Assembly (NCBI RefSeq): GCF_016428595.1
Contig: NZ_JAELVQ010000031.1
Span: 1-39,400 of the forward strand
DNA: 39,400 nucleotides
Direction of reading: 5' to 3'
Origin: Snuella sedimenti
Lineage (GTDB): Bacteria; Bacteroidota; Bacteroidia; Flavobacteriales; Flavobacteriaceae
Below the pieces are notes generated by a model. That model did no database searches. It saw only the letters and a list, made by a program, of their open reading frames with translations, and was not told the DNA's origin. Position numbers and translations under genes: made by a program. Each line of letters opens with the position of its first letter. Position 1 is the first letter of the stretch. Of this stretch, positions 9,801 to 18,562 are shown piece after piece.

Positions 9801-10251
9801 TTCCTCCTCTACAAATATAAATATCTAAATAACCATCTGCATTAACATCAGCCATAACAACTCCATTGTGCCAACCATCGCCTCCGCCTACACCTGCTTG
9901 TTTGGTAATATCTTCAAACTTAAAGTCGCCTTTGTTTAAGTATAATTTATTTGAAGAATCGTTTGCTGTGAAATAAATATCCGGCAGACCATCATTGTTT
10001 ATATCTCCAATGGCTACGCCTCCTCCGTTATATACATAGTTAAAATTATCAAAGAAATTTTTATAATTTTCTTCTATCTTATTGTTAAATAAGATTCCTG
10101 ATTGAGAAGCAGGTATCAATTCAAAAGTAGCCTCTTTACTATTTATTAGTACTTTTTTTTCGTTACAAGAACTGAGAATAAAAAATAAACAATAGATACT
10201 CCAAATTTTGAATTGCTTTACTTTTCTATGTTTATAAAAGATTAAATTCAT
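6883..10251 (-). CDS. FG-GAP/VCBS repeat lipoprotein with ASPIC/UnbV domain (CRTAC1-like)
   Basis: A 1122-residue surface lipoprotein candidate. The signal sequence ends in the lipobox-like LSSC (Cys29). Many calcium-binding-type repeats are visible, for example DINNDGLPD, DVNADGYLD, DFDNDNDLD, DADGDGDLD and DYDKDGDVD, in two beta-propeller blocks. Between the blocks is an ASPIC/UnbV segment (about residues 525-600, with VKVVWPDGNINML). Proteins of this architecture are often found beside SusCD pairs in marine Bacteroidota and are thought to bind glycans, but the role is not settled. The gene starts 142 bases after the small binding lipoprotein of module C and lies beyond a strong terminator, so it probably has its own promoter. 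A diverged 3' fragment of a paralogue lies at 3097-3708. Confidence 0.85.
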   Translation of the reverse strand: MNLIFYKHRKVKQFKIWSIYCLFFILSSCNEKKVLINSKEATFELIPASQSGILFNNKIEENYKNFFDNFNYVYNGGGVAIGDINNDGLPDIYFTANDSSNKLYLNKGDFKFEDITKQAGVGGGDGWHNGVVMADVNADGYLDIYICRGGIKSNNSSQRENLLFINQQDNTFIEQASGFGLNDRGYSTHASFFDFDNDNDLDVYITNRPDKFYIGLADILKNKESTHDDYRDKLFENRGGKFYNISKQAGITSNFGFSLSVVTSDVNNDGYIDIFVANDFSENDYLYLNNGDGTFKEKIKEATNHVSFYSMGSDIADMNNDGFEDIFVTEMLPSNYKRSKTSMPPMNIKRFDRLKEKGFHNQYMHNMLHLNRGNSYFSDISQIAGISKTDWSWSCLMVDFNNNGLKDVFVSNGYKRELFDRDSYYKRKELYEKNRGIYTSLEDMSRGLANDIINIYPSQELPNHFYINNGDLTFTNKTQEIGFDIPSFSNGAAVGDLDNDGDLDLVVNNVDKEAFVFKNNLVTNQSYLKIKLLGPKGNTTGLGTKLTLYSNKKKQYQEFKTVRGYLSSVEPIVHFGLGNQKKIDSVKVVWPDGNINMLRNQDANQLLTVAYSNSSLQQKSNSKNKNVKTLFSDQTYNYFQNPFRHKENYFNDYEKQVLLPKKYSINGPYISVGDINNDGLEDFFIGGASNQSGRVYLQNKSKKFIHLKQEAFENDKVFEDMESVFFDADGDGDLDLYVVSGGYEFEPLSTHYQDRLYLNNGKGEYTRSKGLPKINASGGCVSVADYDNDGDLDVFIGGKVVPNYYPFPPKSLLLENDGEGNFTDVTKIKAKALSKVGMVNSSVWADINNDKYPDLILVGEWMPIKFFINNKGQLVDETKKYGLKDTTGWWYKIVATDYDKDGDVDFVVGNLGLNHKFKASNEKPLHIYANDFDVNGSFDAFLAKYNEQGDQVPVRGLDCSSEQIPEIKKKYKTFNEFADASISEILGPGLDNSLHYQAKLFASCILKNDNGTFVLEQLPNEAQLSTIQGIIIEDLDNDGRLDIVAAGNQFETEIETTMADASVGVILKSEKGKYCSLSQLKTGFFVPYNVKDVKRIKLGHDNTLGILVGCNDDVLRLFAKTE

Positions 10252-10325
10252 TTAGCAGATATTTTAATTAAACCATTGCCTATTATTATTTAATAAAGTT
10301 GTTTAAACCTTGTTGCTAGAATAGA

Positions 10326-10354
10326 AAAATGCGAGAATAAAATTCTCGCATTTT
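10326..10354 (-). terminator. Intrinsic terminator of the SusCD module C operon
   Basis: A perfect 13-bp inverted repeat, AAAATGCGAGAAT and ATTCTCGCATTTT, is separated by only three bases. On the minus strand it is followed by TTTTTCTAT. It lies 39 bases downstream of the stop codon of the module C binding lipoprotein and before the FG-GAP gene. Perfect stem, short loop and T-run make this a strong rho-independent terminator. It implies that the FG-GAP gene is not simply read through from the SusCD operon. Confidence 0.85.
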
Positions 10355-10393
10355 CACAAATTAACTCTAAACAAAATAACTAAAAAAAATCAT

Positions 10394-11209
10394 TTATTTT
10401 AAAACTAAAGTTTCTCTAATGATTCTAAATCCACCACTACCAGAATATCTATAGTTCAAAACAAATGTTTTAGTAGCTGGGTCATAACTATTCTCATCTC
10501 CTGGTATTTTTTCTAATGTATCACTAGAATCTCCAGCTGCAGCTAAAGATAATGTGTTATCTGCATTAATTGTTATATTGACTTTCCAAGAGCCTCCTCC
10601 TGGCCAATTATCAGCTAGACTTCCTTGAATAGTATTTTCATCTATCGTGCTGTAGAACTTCTCAAAACCTGACCATTCCCAGTAAGCTGGATTGGGATGA
10701 GTTACATTGCCCGTAGATAAATACGTTCCTTCATAAGAATTTATTAGTGGCAAGGCTCCTATATTTATTGTCCAATCTCTTGATGTTTTATCATCTGCAG
10801 CTGTAACACGGTATTTTCTTGGTACTGTATAATCTCCAGGTACACCTAATGTTGGCGCTCCATCTAATGGCTCAATAGTAGCCGCAGGAGAAATTCTTAC
10901 GGACACTGCAATGTTAGACAAACTAACTTCTCTTCTAATTTCCTGAGTAAAACTCCCGGATGGGGCAGGAACCGTAGGGTTTAAAGTTATTGTTGCAGAT
11001 AAACTATCTATTACCAAATCATTTTTGGTTAAATATTTAAATTTCATACTTTCTACACCATTAGCGTTTTTATCAATATAACGGTGTTCTAAATCAAAAG
11101 TTAAAATTTCTGCTTCTTCAAAAACAGGAAGTTCTTCCAAATCAGCCTTTAGGCAAGAGGTAAATATTATTGCCACTAAGGCAAACAGTATATATATGCT
11201 TTTTTTCAT
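10394..11209 (-). CDS. SusE/SusF-position surface glycan-binding lipoprotein (DUF5018-like N-terminus)
   Basis: A 271-residue lipoprotein; the signal sequence ends IIFTSC with Cys19 as the lipid site. Residues 20-155 resemble the Ig-like DUF5018 module (two repeats ending VTAADDKTSRDWTINI). Residues 158-271 form a beta-rich domain beginning SYEGTYLSTG and ending FVLNYRYSGSGGFRIIRETL, reminiscent of DUF4361/DUF1735-associated tails. It follows SusD by 20 bases and ends the operon just before a terminator. This is the standard position of surface glycan-binding proteins that help capture the polysaccharide. No catalytic motif is seen. The role is inferred mainly from position and lipoprotein signal. 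Confidence 0.7.
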   Translation of the reverse strand: MKKSIYILFALVAIIFTSCLKADLEELPVFEEAEILTFDLEHRYIDKNANGVESMKFKYLTKNDLVIDSLSATITLNPTVPAPSGSFTQEIRREVSLSNIAVSVRISPAATIEPLDGAPTLGVPGDYTVPRKYRVTAADDKTSRDWTINIGALPLINSYEGTYLSTGNVTHPNPAYWEWSGFEKFYSTIDENTIQGSLADNWPGGGSWKVNITINADNTLSLAAAGDSSDTLEKIPGDENSYDPATKTFVLNYRYSGSGGFRIIRETLVLK

Positions 11210-11229
11210 GTTTTAAATTTTTAAGTGAT

Positions 11230-12900
11230 TTACCAACCAGGATTTTGTGCTCCTGCTAACTTCGAATTAGTTCTAATTTGACTATCAGGTACTGGGAACA
11301 ATAAACGCTGTGGTTTGAAATTTAGCTCTACACTCCATGGTGATTCAATAACATTTATTAAACCATCTAACTCCATATCCAAGCCATGCAATTTACCTGA
11401 TAATTGTGGAATTGTGGTTCTATTTTCCGCACGGGCCCATCTTATTAAAGACCAATAATAATCATCTTCCATAACTAATTCTACACGCCTCTCAATATCG
11501 TAATATTTCCAAAATTCTGTTTCTGAAACACCACTTGATAGTGGAGGTAATCCACCGTGCGTCTCTCTGGTCATATTAAGGTACTTCACGGCGTTTGGTA
11601 AATCTGATTTTCGTGCATAAGCCTCTGCTTTGTTTAAATATACCTCGCCTAAACGTAATATGGGTTCTGCCCAATTTACTGGTAAGTTCCAAAAGATAAA
11701 GTCTTCTTCATACATCCACTTACGGAACATATATCCCGTTTTAGACATCCCCCAAGAACCTTGAGGATTTGATGTCCAATGGGAGTTACCGCCTCTTCTG
11801 AATGTAAAAATCGAATTTCTATATTGTGCAGAATCTCTAACTATAGATTGTTCAAAACGGTCATCTCTATTGGCATAGAAATCTTTAGAAGGCATTCCTT
11901 GATTGTCCAACCCTTTTCTTTCGGTGCCATCTTTAACCAAATAGGCATCAACCAACTCTTGTGAGGGCCAACGCAATGGCCAAGCTTCAAATAGATCATC
12001 GTCATTAAATTGAGGAACTGCTGTCGCGTGAAGTTTACGTCCATTAGATACGTTTACTAAGTTTCTAAACATACGGGTGTTTATATAGTTGTTAAAATCT
12101 TCACCTCTACTATAAACTAAAATATTCTCCGGAGAACTTTTTGTACCAGCATAACTATTAAACATATTCTTGTATACAGGATCTAAAGAATAGCCTAAGG
12201 TTTCAACTTCATTTGCAGCAGAAATTACCTTATCATAATCCCCTATTTGCAATGCTACCATTGTTAAAAATGCATAAGCAGCACCTTTATTTAACCGACC
12301 TTCTCTACCAGTTGTAACATCAACAGGCAGGTCTAATACAGCTTCTTCCAAATCTTGAATTATAAAGTTGTAGGTTTCACGTTCAGAAGAACGTGGTAAT
12401 TCTAAATCATCGTCAGGCGTAAGAACCTTATCTACAATTATTAAACCACCAAAACGTCGTGCTTGCCAGAAATAGGTCATAGCCCTTAATGCTTTAGCTT
12501 CTGCCACCAGCTTTTTCCTTGTGTTTTCATCAATACTATTAGAAGCAGAAATACGTGCTATGGCTAGGTTTGCAGCTCTAATTACGCCAAATCTGTTCCA
12601 GCCGTAATCTTCATTTATATTAACATTACCCTGCTGAACATGGCGGGAACCTCCATTATCATCATTGGGTACAATGTTATCTGTCCAATCATCAGTTTCT
12701 TGTCTTATCCATCGAGACAAGGCATTATTATATAAGGTAAGTATAAAACCTTCAGCCAATTGGGCATCTGCCCAAATATCGGCTTCAGAAAAAGCATCTA
12801 GTGGTTTTTTGTCCAAAGCATCATCACTACATGAAAAATTTGACAATACTACTAATGCACATACAAACCATGCAAATAGATTTTTTTTAAATGTTTTCAT
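11230..12900 (-). CDS. SusD/RagB family outer-membrane lipoprotein (module C)
   Basis: A 556-residue SusD-type glycan-binding lipoprotein that forms the lid of the SusC transporter. Lipobox NFSC places the lipid on Cys24. The first helices (DAFSEADIWADAQLAEGFIL) and the TPR segment (LVAEAKALRAMTYFWQARRF) are typical. Further hallmarks are ILRLGEVYLNKAEAYARK near residue 415, IERRVELVMEDDYYWSLIRW near 468, and the C-terminal PVPDSQIRTN...QNPGW. It starts 12 bases after the SusC stop and is followed 20 bases later by the binding lipoprotein. The ligand is likely an oligosaccharide of the substrate handled by this PUL; the sequence does not say which. Confidence 0.95.
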   Translation of the reverse strand: MKTFKKNLFAWFVCALVVLSNFSCSDDALDKKPLDAFSEADIWADAQLAEGFILTLYNNALSRWIRQETDDWTDNIVPNDDNGGSRHVQQGNVNINEDYGWNRFGVIRAANLAIARISASNSIDENTRKKLVAEAKALRAMTYFWQARRFGGLIIVDKVLTPDDDLELPRSSERETYNFIIQDLEEAVLDLPVDVTTGREGRLNKGAAYAFLTMVALQIGDYDKVISAANEVETLGYSLDPVYKNMFNSYAGTKSSPENILVYSRGEDFNNYINTRMFRNLVNVSNGRKLHATAVPQFNDDDLFEAWPLRWPSQELVDAYLVKDGTERKGLDNQGMPSKDFYANRDDRFEQSIVRDSAQYRNSIFTFRRGGNSHWTSNPQGSWGMSKTGYMFRKWMYEEDFIFWNLPVNWAEPILRLGEVYLNKAEAYARKSDLPNAVKYLNMTRETHGGLPPLSSGVSETEFWKYYDIERRVELVMEDDYYWSLIRWARAENRTTIPQLSGKLHGLDMELDGLINVIESPWSVELNFKPQRLLFPVPDSQIRTNSKLAGAQNPGW

Positions 12901-12912
12901 AGTAAATCTTTT

Positions 12913-15900
12913 TTAAAATGTTAAATTCATTCCTAAACTAAATGTTTTTCCATTTGGATAACCATAGTTGTTGGTACTACTCGTTTCAGGATCCAAGAAA
13001 TAATCATTTATAGGAGAAATTGTAAATAAATTGGTTCCACTAAGTGTCAGGTTCCATTGAGATATCCCTGGCAATACATTTTTAGGTAAAATGGACTTAA
13101 GGTTATATGTTATATCTAAACTTTTCATTCTTAAGTACCAAGCATCCTGAAGCCAAAACGAAGAGGTCGTTTGGTTGTTACTTCCGTTTGCATTATTAAA
13201 TGTACTGGTTCTTGGAAATAAAGCATCTCTATTAGTGGGCGACCATGAATCATCCTGAATGGTAAACAGCATATGATTTAGTGCATCATTCCAAATACTA
13301 CCTCCTCCACCTATATACATTTGGCGATTACTGGTGCCTTGAAATAGCACGTTTACACTCAATCCTTTGTAAGCAAAGCCTGTATTAATACCATATTGTA
13401 TATGAGGAAAGTCTCCTTTACCCAACCTTCTAAAATCATCACCATCAACTCTACCATCACCATTTACATCTTGATATCTTATATCGCCCAAATAAGTATC
13501 TGTGGAAGCTTCCCTATGTGGCGAATTCAATAAATCTTCAATTGTTTGGTAATACCCTTGATCTATATATCCTCTTAAAGCAACATCAATTTGCTGAGCT
13601 TGACGCGTATATGGATTTTTTAAATCATTTTCAATTTCGTCTGTTTTTGCCCATAATTGGTCAAAGTAAGTTACATTGCCGCCTACATAAAAATCTACAT
13701 TACCAAGCCTAGTATTATATTGTAAATTCAGTTCCACACCTTCTCTTCGATGCTCACTATCAATATTAATTTGTGGCAAAGATTTTCCAAGAGTTGTTGT
13801 ATATGTATCTTCTGGCGATCCTAAAAACCCAGTAGTTTCATAATAAAACCAATCTAAGTTTCCCTTTAACTTATCATTAAACAAACCAAAGTCCAACCCT
13901 AAATTTCTGGATTCTACTTTAGACCATGTAGTGGTATTACTCGTAGGCACTAAATTCCCCTCACTAAAGCCTGTATTAAAGGCATCATAACTATAATAGA
14001 CATTTTGGTTTAAATTATATCTAGGTAAGTATTGAAACCTAGCTCCAGAGTTTCCTACTTCCCCCCATGATCCTCTTAACTTAAAAGAACTAATTCGTAA
14101 TTTATCTAGAATTGGTTTTGCAAAGGTTTCATTATCTATATTCCATCCTAAGGCTACCGATGGGAACAAATTGTACTTATATCCATCCTCAAAACCATCA
14201 AAACCATCATATCTACCTGATACCTGAACAAAATATTTTGCATCAAAATCATATTTTAAACGTGCTACGTAACCTATACGTCCACTCTCTGAGCCTGAGC
14301 CTGAATTGTCACGTCCTTCTGGGGATCCCGCAAAAAGAAAGGGTACTTGAGGTGATGGAAAATCTCTTCTTGAAGCAGAAAAGCTTTCTCCAAAACTTTC
14401 TCCTACAGTATATATTCCTGTAAAATCTACCGTATGCTTTTTAAAAGATTTTAAATATGTAATATGTCCTTCTAGAAAATAGTTGTATCCCTCACTAGCA
14501 CTTTGTGATAACTGAGCCTTTCCTATATCACGCAATTGGTTATCATCAGTGTACAATGGAGCAATACCAGATGGGTTTGTCCTAAAGTTTTTATTAAAAC
14601 CATTTCCAAATCCATACTTACCAACAGCTTTTAAATGAAGTCCTGGGATTTGTGGAATTTCAAAATCAAATTCTAAACGATAGTCAATATCACTTGATCT
14701 ATTCCTAGAGACTCCTGCTTTTTGGTCGGCTTCTGCTAGTGGATTTTCATTACCAATATAATTGCCTGCTTCATTAAAAAGCGGTACTCCAGGTCGCCAG
14801 TTTCTAACATGACTAAATATACTCCAAGAACTTAAGGGAGTTCTCTCTATTTCTTCCCTAACTATACTTAAATTACTTTTTATGGTTAAGTTTAAGGCAT
14901 CTACTTTCTGATTGATATTGGAACGTAAAGAATAACGGTTAAGTCCGTAATCATTTCCATTATAAAGACCGTCTTGTCTAAAGAAGTCTAATGAAGTAAA
15001 AATGCTTGTATTTCCCGCGGTGCCATCTAATTTAATGTTATGTCTCTTTAACAAAGCCATTTTGTTAATTGCTCTATCATAAACATCACGTTTGTTTGGC
15101 CTGTTTATAGGATCTGAATTCGTCCTGAATGTTTCAAGAAGATCATCACTTATAATAGGATCTAATCCATCATTAAATGCTGCACTGTTTAATAACAAAG
15201 AATGTTCATAAGCTGTTAACCATGTGGGTTTTGTTGTTGGCCTTTGTATAGCAAAGGTATTTCTGTATGAAAATGTTAATTTTTCTTTTGCTCCGGTGTT
15301 AGTTGTAACCAAAATAACACCACTAGGCGCATTAAAACCATAAATAGCAGTGGCTGCAGCATCTTTTAAGATGGATATATTTTTAATATCGCCAGGAGGC
15401 AATGCCGCCAAAGCAGCTATATCTCTTTGTATGTCATCAATATATACTACGGGAGTACCACCTCCCCGGATAGATATTCTTGGAATAGAACCGTAATCTC
15501 CACCTGATTGCCTTGTTATAAGTCCTGGTGCTCTTCCCGCTAAACCTTCTACCATGTTTGCAAACGGGGCTTTTTCTATCTTATCTGTTTTAACTTGAGA
15601 TACAGCACTTATCAGTTTTTTCTGAGATGTCTGTCCATACCCAACTACTACAACTTCATCTAATTCAGAAGCACTTTCTTTTAATATTATTTCAATATTG
15701 GTTTGGTTGTTAACAACTACTTCTTTTGTTGCATAGCCTATATAAGAAATCACCAACACCGCATCGCTTGAAGCAACTTTTAATGAGAATTTTCCATCGA
15801 AATCGGATTGAACACCATTATTTGTTCCTTTTTCTAACACAGAGGCTCCGGGTAAGGGTTGTCCATCTATATCTGTTATAGTCCCGCTAACTGAAAATTG

Positions 15901-16290
15901 CTGAACTTCAACTATTTCTTTCGGAGCTTCTATAACAATAATCTTATTGCTTTTAGTGATATTAAAGTTATAATTAGATTTTGAAAGGCTTTCCTTTAAC
16001 AGTTTGTTGGCCTTAATGATTCCTTTTTTAACGTGTATCTTGGGTGCATCTTTAAAGAGGTCCTCCTGATAAATAAATGTAAACTCTGTTTGCGTTCTAA
16101 GTATGTCAAAAACCTCATCGATGGTAATGACCTTATCTTCTTCAATAATAACTTTTGTACTTTGAGAAAAGATATCACTCGATGTAAAACTAAAAACTGT
16201 TGAACAAAACAAGAGTATAAAGGTTCTCATAATAATGTGTAGAATCTTTTTCCATAAAAGGAAAAAGCGATTAGTAAATTTAATTTCCAT
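12913..16290 (-). CDS. SusC/RagA TonB-dependent transporter with STN signalling domain (module C)
   Basis: A 1125-residue outer-membrane transporter. After the signal region (ending FSQ near residue 43) comes an STN domain (about 50-115, ITIDEVFDILRTQTEFTFIY), which touches the FecR anti-sigma factor. Next is a carboxypeptidase-regulatory-like beta sandwich (about 132-205, VSGTITDIDGQPLPGASVLE). A TonB-box-like ELDEVVVVGYG and the plug follow, and the rest is the beta barrel ending in GMNLTF with a terminal Phe. An internal start at Met21 would give a more conventional signal peptide (MRTFILLFCSTVFSFTSS). It is paired with the SusD gene 12 bases downstream. The STN domain fits control by the FecR/ECF pair directly upstream. 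Confidence 0.95.
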   Translation of the reverse strand: MEIKFTNRFFLLWKKILHIIMRTFILLFCSTVFSFTSSDIFSQSTKVIIEEDKVITIDEVFDILRTQTEFTFIYQEDLFKDAPKIHVKKGIIKANKLLKESLSKSNYNFNITKSNKIIVIEAPKEIVEVQQFSVSGTITDIDGQPLPGASVLEKGTNNGVQSDFDGKFSLKVASSDAVLVISYIGYATKEVVVNNQTNIEIILKESASELDEVVVVGYGQTSQKKLISAVSQVKTDKIEKAPFANMVEGLAGRAPGLITRQSGGDYGSIPRISIRGGGTPVVYIDDIQRDIAALAALPPGDIKNISILKDAAATAIYGFNAPSGVILVTTNTGAKEKLTFSYRNTFAIQRPTTKPTWLTAYEHSLLLNSAAFNDGLDPIISDDLLETFRTNSDPINRPNKRDVYDRAINKMALLKRHNIKLDGTAGNTSIFTSLDFFRQDGLYNGNDYGLNRYSLRSNINQKVDALNLTIKSNLSIVREEIERTPLSSWSIFSHVRNWRPGVPLFNEAGNYIGNENPLAEADQKAGVSRNRSSDIDYRLEFDFEIPQIPGLHLKAVGKYGFGNGFNKNFRTNPSGIAPLYTDDNQLRDIGKAQLSQSASEGYNYFLEGHITYLKSFKKHTVDFTGIYTVGESFGESFSASRRDFPSPQVPFLFAGSPEGRDNSGSGSESGRIGYVARLKYDFDAKYFVQVSGRYDGFDGFEDGYKYNLFPSVALGWNIDNETFAKPILDKLRISSFKLRGSWGEVGNSGARFQYLPRYNLNQNVYYSYDAFNTGFSEGNLVPTSNTTTWSKVESRNLGLDFGLFNDKLKGNLDWFYYETTGFLGSPEDTYTTTLGKSLPQINIDSEHRREGVELNLQYNTRLGNVDFYVGGNVTYFDQLWAKTDEIENDLKNPYTRQAQQIDVALRGYIDQGYYQTIEDLLNSPHREASTDTYLGDIRYQDVNGDGRVDGDDFRRLGKGDFPHIQYGINTGFAYKGLSVNVLFQGTSNRQMYIGGGGSIWNDALNHMLFTIQDDSWSPTNRDALFPRTSTFNNANGSNNQTTSSFWLQDAWYLRMKSLDITYNLKSILPKNVLPGISQWNLTLSGTNLFTISPINDYFLDPETSSTNNYGYPNGKTFSLGMNLTF

Positions 16291-16344
16291 AAATTTGTGG
16301 TGTTAGTTGATTAAACATCTTTTTAATTAATTAATGGTTAAAGG

Positions 16345-16395
16345 AAAGGGGATGAAGCTGTTTTACTTTCCAGGTATATATCTTTGTTCCCCTTT
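16345..16395 (-). promoter_or_regulatory. Hairpin between FecR and SusC (module C)
   Basis: Immediately downstream of the FecR stop codon, AAAGGGGA (16345-16352) pairs with TCCCCTTT (16388-16395) around a loop of about 35 bases. A smaller GGAAAG/CTTTCC pairing is possible as an alternative. On the minus strand the stem is followed by CCTTT. It may end the sigma/anti-sigma transcript or attenuate reading into SusC, allowing separate control of the transporter. Module B has a hairpin at the same place (26423-26453), although the sequences differ. Confidence 0.45.
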
Positions 16396-16399
16396 TTTG

Positions 16400-17572
16400 T
16401 TACTTAATTGTAATCTTTTTGTTTTTTATTTCATAGGCGTTTATAAAGTTAGTGTTATTAATTGCGTCAAGAATTTCTTCAATTTTATCATTTTTGCTCA
16501 ATACACCATTAAATCTCACATTTTCTAGTTCTGTATTGGCAAACTCTATTTTAACATCATACCATCTGGATATTACCTTCATTATCTTATTCAAGGACAT
16601 ACCTTTAAAACTAAAGAGTCCTTTTCTCCATGAGGTTACACTTAATACATCAACGGTTGTAACTGTTATATTTTTTTCCTTAAGGTTAAATATAGATTGC
16701 TGACCCGGCTCTAAATCTAACTTAGAGCCATCATTATTGACACTTACTTTACCTTCTGCAAGTGTTGTGTAAATTTGGTATTCATCATTATAGGCCTTGA
16801 TATTAAACTCTGTACCTAATACCTCTACTTCCTGCGATTTATTAAAGACCTTAAAACCAGCTCCTTTATGTTCTGTGCTAGGGGAAACATCAAAATAGGC
16901 TTCTCCATACACTAATTCCACTACTCGGTTTTCGCCTTCAATAAAACTTATGGGGTACTTTAATTGTGATTCTGAATTCAGCCACACTTTTGTACCATCG
17001 GACAATGTTATTTGAAATTGGCCTCCTCTTGGGATTGTTAATGTATTATAAACTAACTCTTTTTTTGAATTATCTAAAGCTTCGTAAACAATCTCTTTTC
17101 CATTACTAACCGCATTTTGTAATTGAAGTCCTTTTCCGTTCTCCAATGCTATTTGAGAGCCATCTCCTATAGTTAAAGTAGCTTTATCTGTTCCTGGCTC
17201 TATGCTGTTAGTTATTACTGGGGCAATATCATTCGTTAGGGTTGTGCTAAACAAACTGTCCTTAAAGAAATAGGTTGTGGCTAAAATTCCAACAACAATT
17301 GCTGCTGCTGCTGCATACCTCCAAACAAACCATTTTCTAACAGGAGAATCTATTCTACTCTTAATATTTTGCCAATCTTCTTGCTTATCAATCTGATGTA
17401 TCAAATCCAGACGCTCCTTGATTAATTTTTCGTCTGTGAGGTTTTTTATAATATATTTTTTGTCTTTCTGACTGAATAATTTAGAATCCTCCAGAGCTTT
17501 TGGAGAATCATCTTTTAACAAAGACGCTGCAATTTTCTTTGAAAGCAGTAATATTTGGTTAAAAATGGACAT
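16400..17572 (-). CDS. FecR-family anti-sigma factor (module C)
   Basis: A 390-residue inner-membrane signalling protein. Residues 1-80 are cytoplasmic and should hold the ECF sigma factor. One membrane segment lies at about 85-103 (YAAAAAIVVGILATTYFF). The periplasmic FecR domain (about 176-275) contains IPRGGQFQITLSDGTKVWLN and EVEVLGTEFNIKAY. The C-terminal DUF4974 domain (about 318-388) resembles an STN fold (FKGMSLNKIMKVISRWYDVK). It would receive the ligand signal from the STN domain of the adjacent SusC and release the sigma factor encoded upstream. A 208-base gap separates it from the sigma gene. The family call is secure; pairing with these neighbours is inferred from order. Confidence 0.93.
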   Translation of the reverse strand: MSIFNQILLLSKKIAASLLKDDSPKALEDSKLFSQKDKKYIIKNLTDEKLIKERLDLIHQIDKQEDWQNIKSRIDSPVRKWFVWRYAAAAAIVVGILATTYFFKDSLFSTTLTNDIAPVITNSIEPGTDKATLTIGDGSQIALENGKGLQLQNAVSNGKEIVYEALDNSKKELVYNTLTIPRGGQFQITLSDGTKVWLNSESQLKYPISFIEGENRVVELVYGEAYFDVSPSTEHKGAGFKVFNKSQEVEVLGTEFNIKAYNDEYQIYTTLAEGKVSVNNDGSKLDLEPGQQSIFNLKEKNITVTTVDVLSVTSWRKGLFSFKGMSLNKIMKVISRWYDVKIEFANTELENVRFNGVLSKNDKIEEILDAINNTNFINAYEIKNKKITIK

Positions 17573-17780
17573 AGAAATACCGATTTGTATTTATTATGAC
17601 GATAAGAAAAGGCTATAGGGTGAAAAAAAATTAAAAAAAAGTGGCGTATGTGTTTTTCTAAACAATTTAGAAGGGTTGTCTTAATAAAAAAATCTTGAAA
17701 CCAACAGGCCTCTCCCAAGGAGGAGATAAAGAGAAACCCTGCTACAAAAATTGGAGCATTTTTAGATTTGTAAAGCTTCC

Positions 17781-18314
17781 TTAATCAAACACAAAAGCTA
17801 TTAATGTAAAGTAATCTTTTAAAAGTGGTTTTAATTTTTTATAAGCTATTTTTTTTTGGGTTTTAACTGTATTAATAGAAACACCCAATTCTTCTGCTAT
17901 TTGCACATTGGTAAATTCTTTAATACTCAACCTTATTATCTGAGCACATTTACTTGGTAAGGAATTGATAGCTTTATCTATAATCGACGAGGTTTCTATG
18001 ATAACAACCTCGCGTAAGAAGAATGACCTTTTTTCTATTTTTTCTATATCATTGATCGCTAAGCGATCTGTTGATTTGTGACGTGTACTTTTTAGGTAAT
18101 CTAAGGATTTGTTTTTTACAGATGTATAGAGGTAAGATTTTATAGTATGCTCATTTTTAAATTCAATTTTATCTTCCCATACCTTAATAAATACATCTTG
18201 CACGATATCTTTAGAAGCTTCTAAATCGGTTACATATTTGTTAGAAAAAAGACATAGCGATGTATAAAGTTTATTAAAAAGACCTTCATATTCTTTCAAT
18301 GTCAATTTATACAT
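17781..18314 (-). CDS. ECF RNA polymerase sigma factor (module C)
   Basis: A 177-residue sigma-70 family factor with only regions 2 and 4. Region 2 is at about 15-80 (DIVQDVFIKVWE, then TIKSYLYTSVKNKSLDYLKS). Region 4 is at about 115-170 (LPSKCAQIIRLSIKEFTNVQ, IAEELGVSINTVKTQKKIAY). It should direct transcription of the SusC/SusD genes of this module when released by the FecR protein. The start ATG at 18314 is well placed: the preceding sequence is non-coding and contains a regulator remnant on the opposite strand. Confidence 0.93.
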   Translation of the reverse strand: MYKLTLKEYEGLFNKLYTSLCLFSNKYVTDLEASKDIVQDVFIKVWEDKIEFKNEHTIKSYLYTSVKNKSLDYLKSTRHKSTDRLAINDIEKIEKRSFFLREVVIIETSSIIDKAINSLPSKCAQIIRLSIKEFTNVQIAEELGVSINTVKTQKKIAYKKLKPLLKDYFTLIAFVFD

Positions 18315-18422
18315 ACCGTCTTTTTAAGCTTGCTTATATTAGGATTAATCCTGTTCAAATTTAAAAAAAAGATATTAAACCATTCTAGTAAAAAAAAATA
18401 CGACAAAATATTTATTATTAGG

Positions 18423-18509
18423 TTATCACTATTCCATTTTAAGTACAAGTTTAAAAAGGAAGTGGGATATTCTCCAACAGATTATATTTTGAGGCAAAAA
18501 ATTGAACTA
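18423..18509 (+). pseudogene. AraC-type helix-turn-helix fragment
   Basis: Within a plus-strand frame open from 18330 to 18566, residues read LSLFHFKYKFKKEVGYSPTD then YILRQKIEL. This matches the second helix-turn-helix of AraC-family DNA-binding domains (typical form: LSxxxFsrxFKkexGySPxdYixrxKI). No start codon, first helix-turn-helix or effector domain is present, and after ~30 residues the frame runs into the terminator hairpin of module B. I read it as the relic of an AraC or hybrid two-component regulator that once lay between the modules. The match is short, so chance resemblance cannot be excluded. Confidence 0.5.
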
Positions 18510-18512
18510 AAT

Positions 18513-18547
18513 ATTCTTGCTACTGCAACAATTACAGTAGCAAGAAT
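18513..18547 (-). terminator. Intrinsic terminator of the SusCD module B operon
   Basis: ATTCTTGCTACTG (18513-18525) and CAGTAGCAAGAAT (18535-18547) form a perfect 13-bp stem with a 9-base loop. It begins 15 bases past the stop codon of the discoidin-like remnant. On the minus strand a TTTTTT run follows, but only after about ten bases, so termination may be less efficient than at 10326-10354. It separates module B from the ECF sigma gene of module C. Confidence 0.7.
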
Positions 18548-18562
18548 TATTAAAACAAATGA

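Noticed and set aside
6883-10251. The many repeated DxDxDG-type segments as a DNA tandem repeat
   Set aside because: The periodicity is at protein level (FG-GAP repeats); the DNA copies differ and no unit is repeated exactly.
14112-14423. 103-codon plus-strand frame inside the module C SusC gene
   Set aside because: It is antisense to well-conserved barrel sequence and its translation has low-complexity His/Leu/Tyr-rich character without a domain.
17700-17730. Local GC-rich CTCTCC/GGAGGAG stretch between ECF sigma and FecR as a riboswitch or small RNA
   Set aside because: Only a 4-bp stem plus a bulged extension can be drawn, and no conserved RNA family is recognisable.
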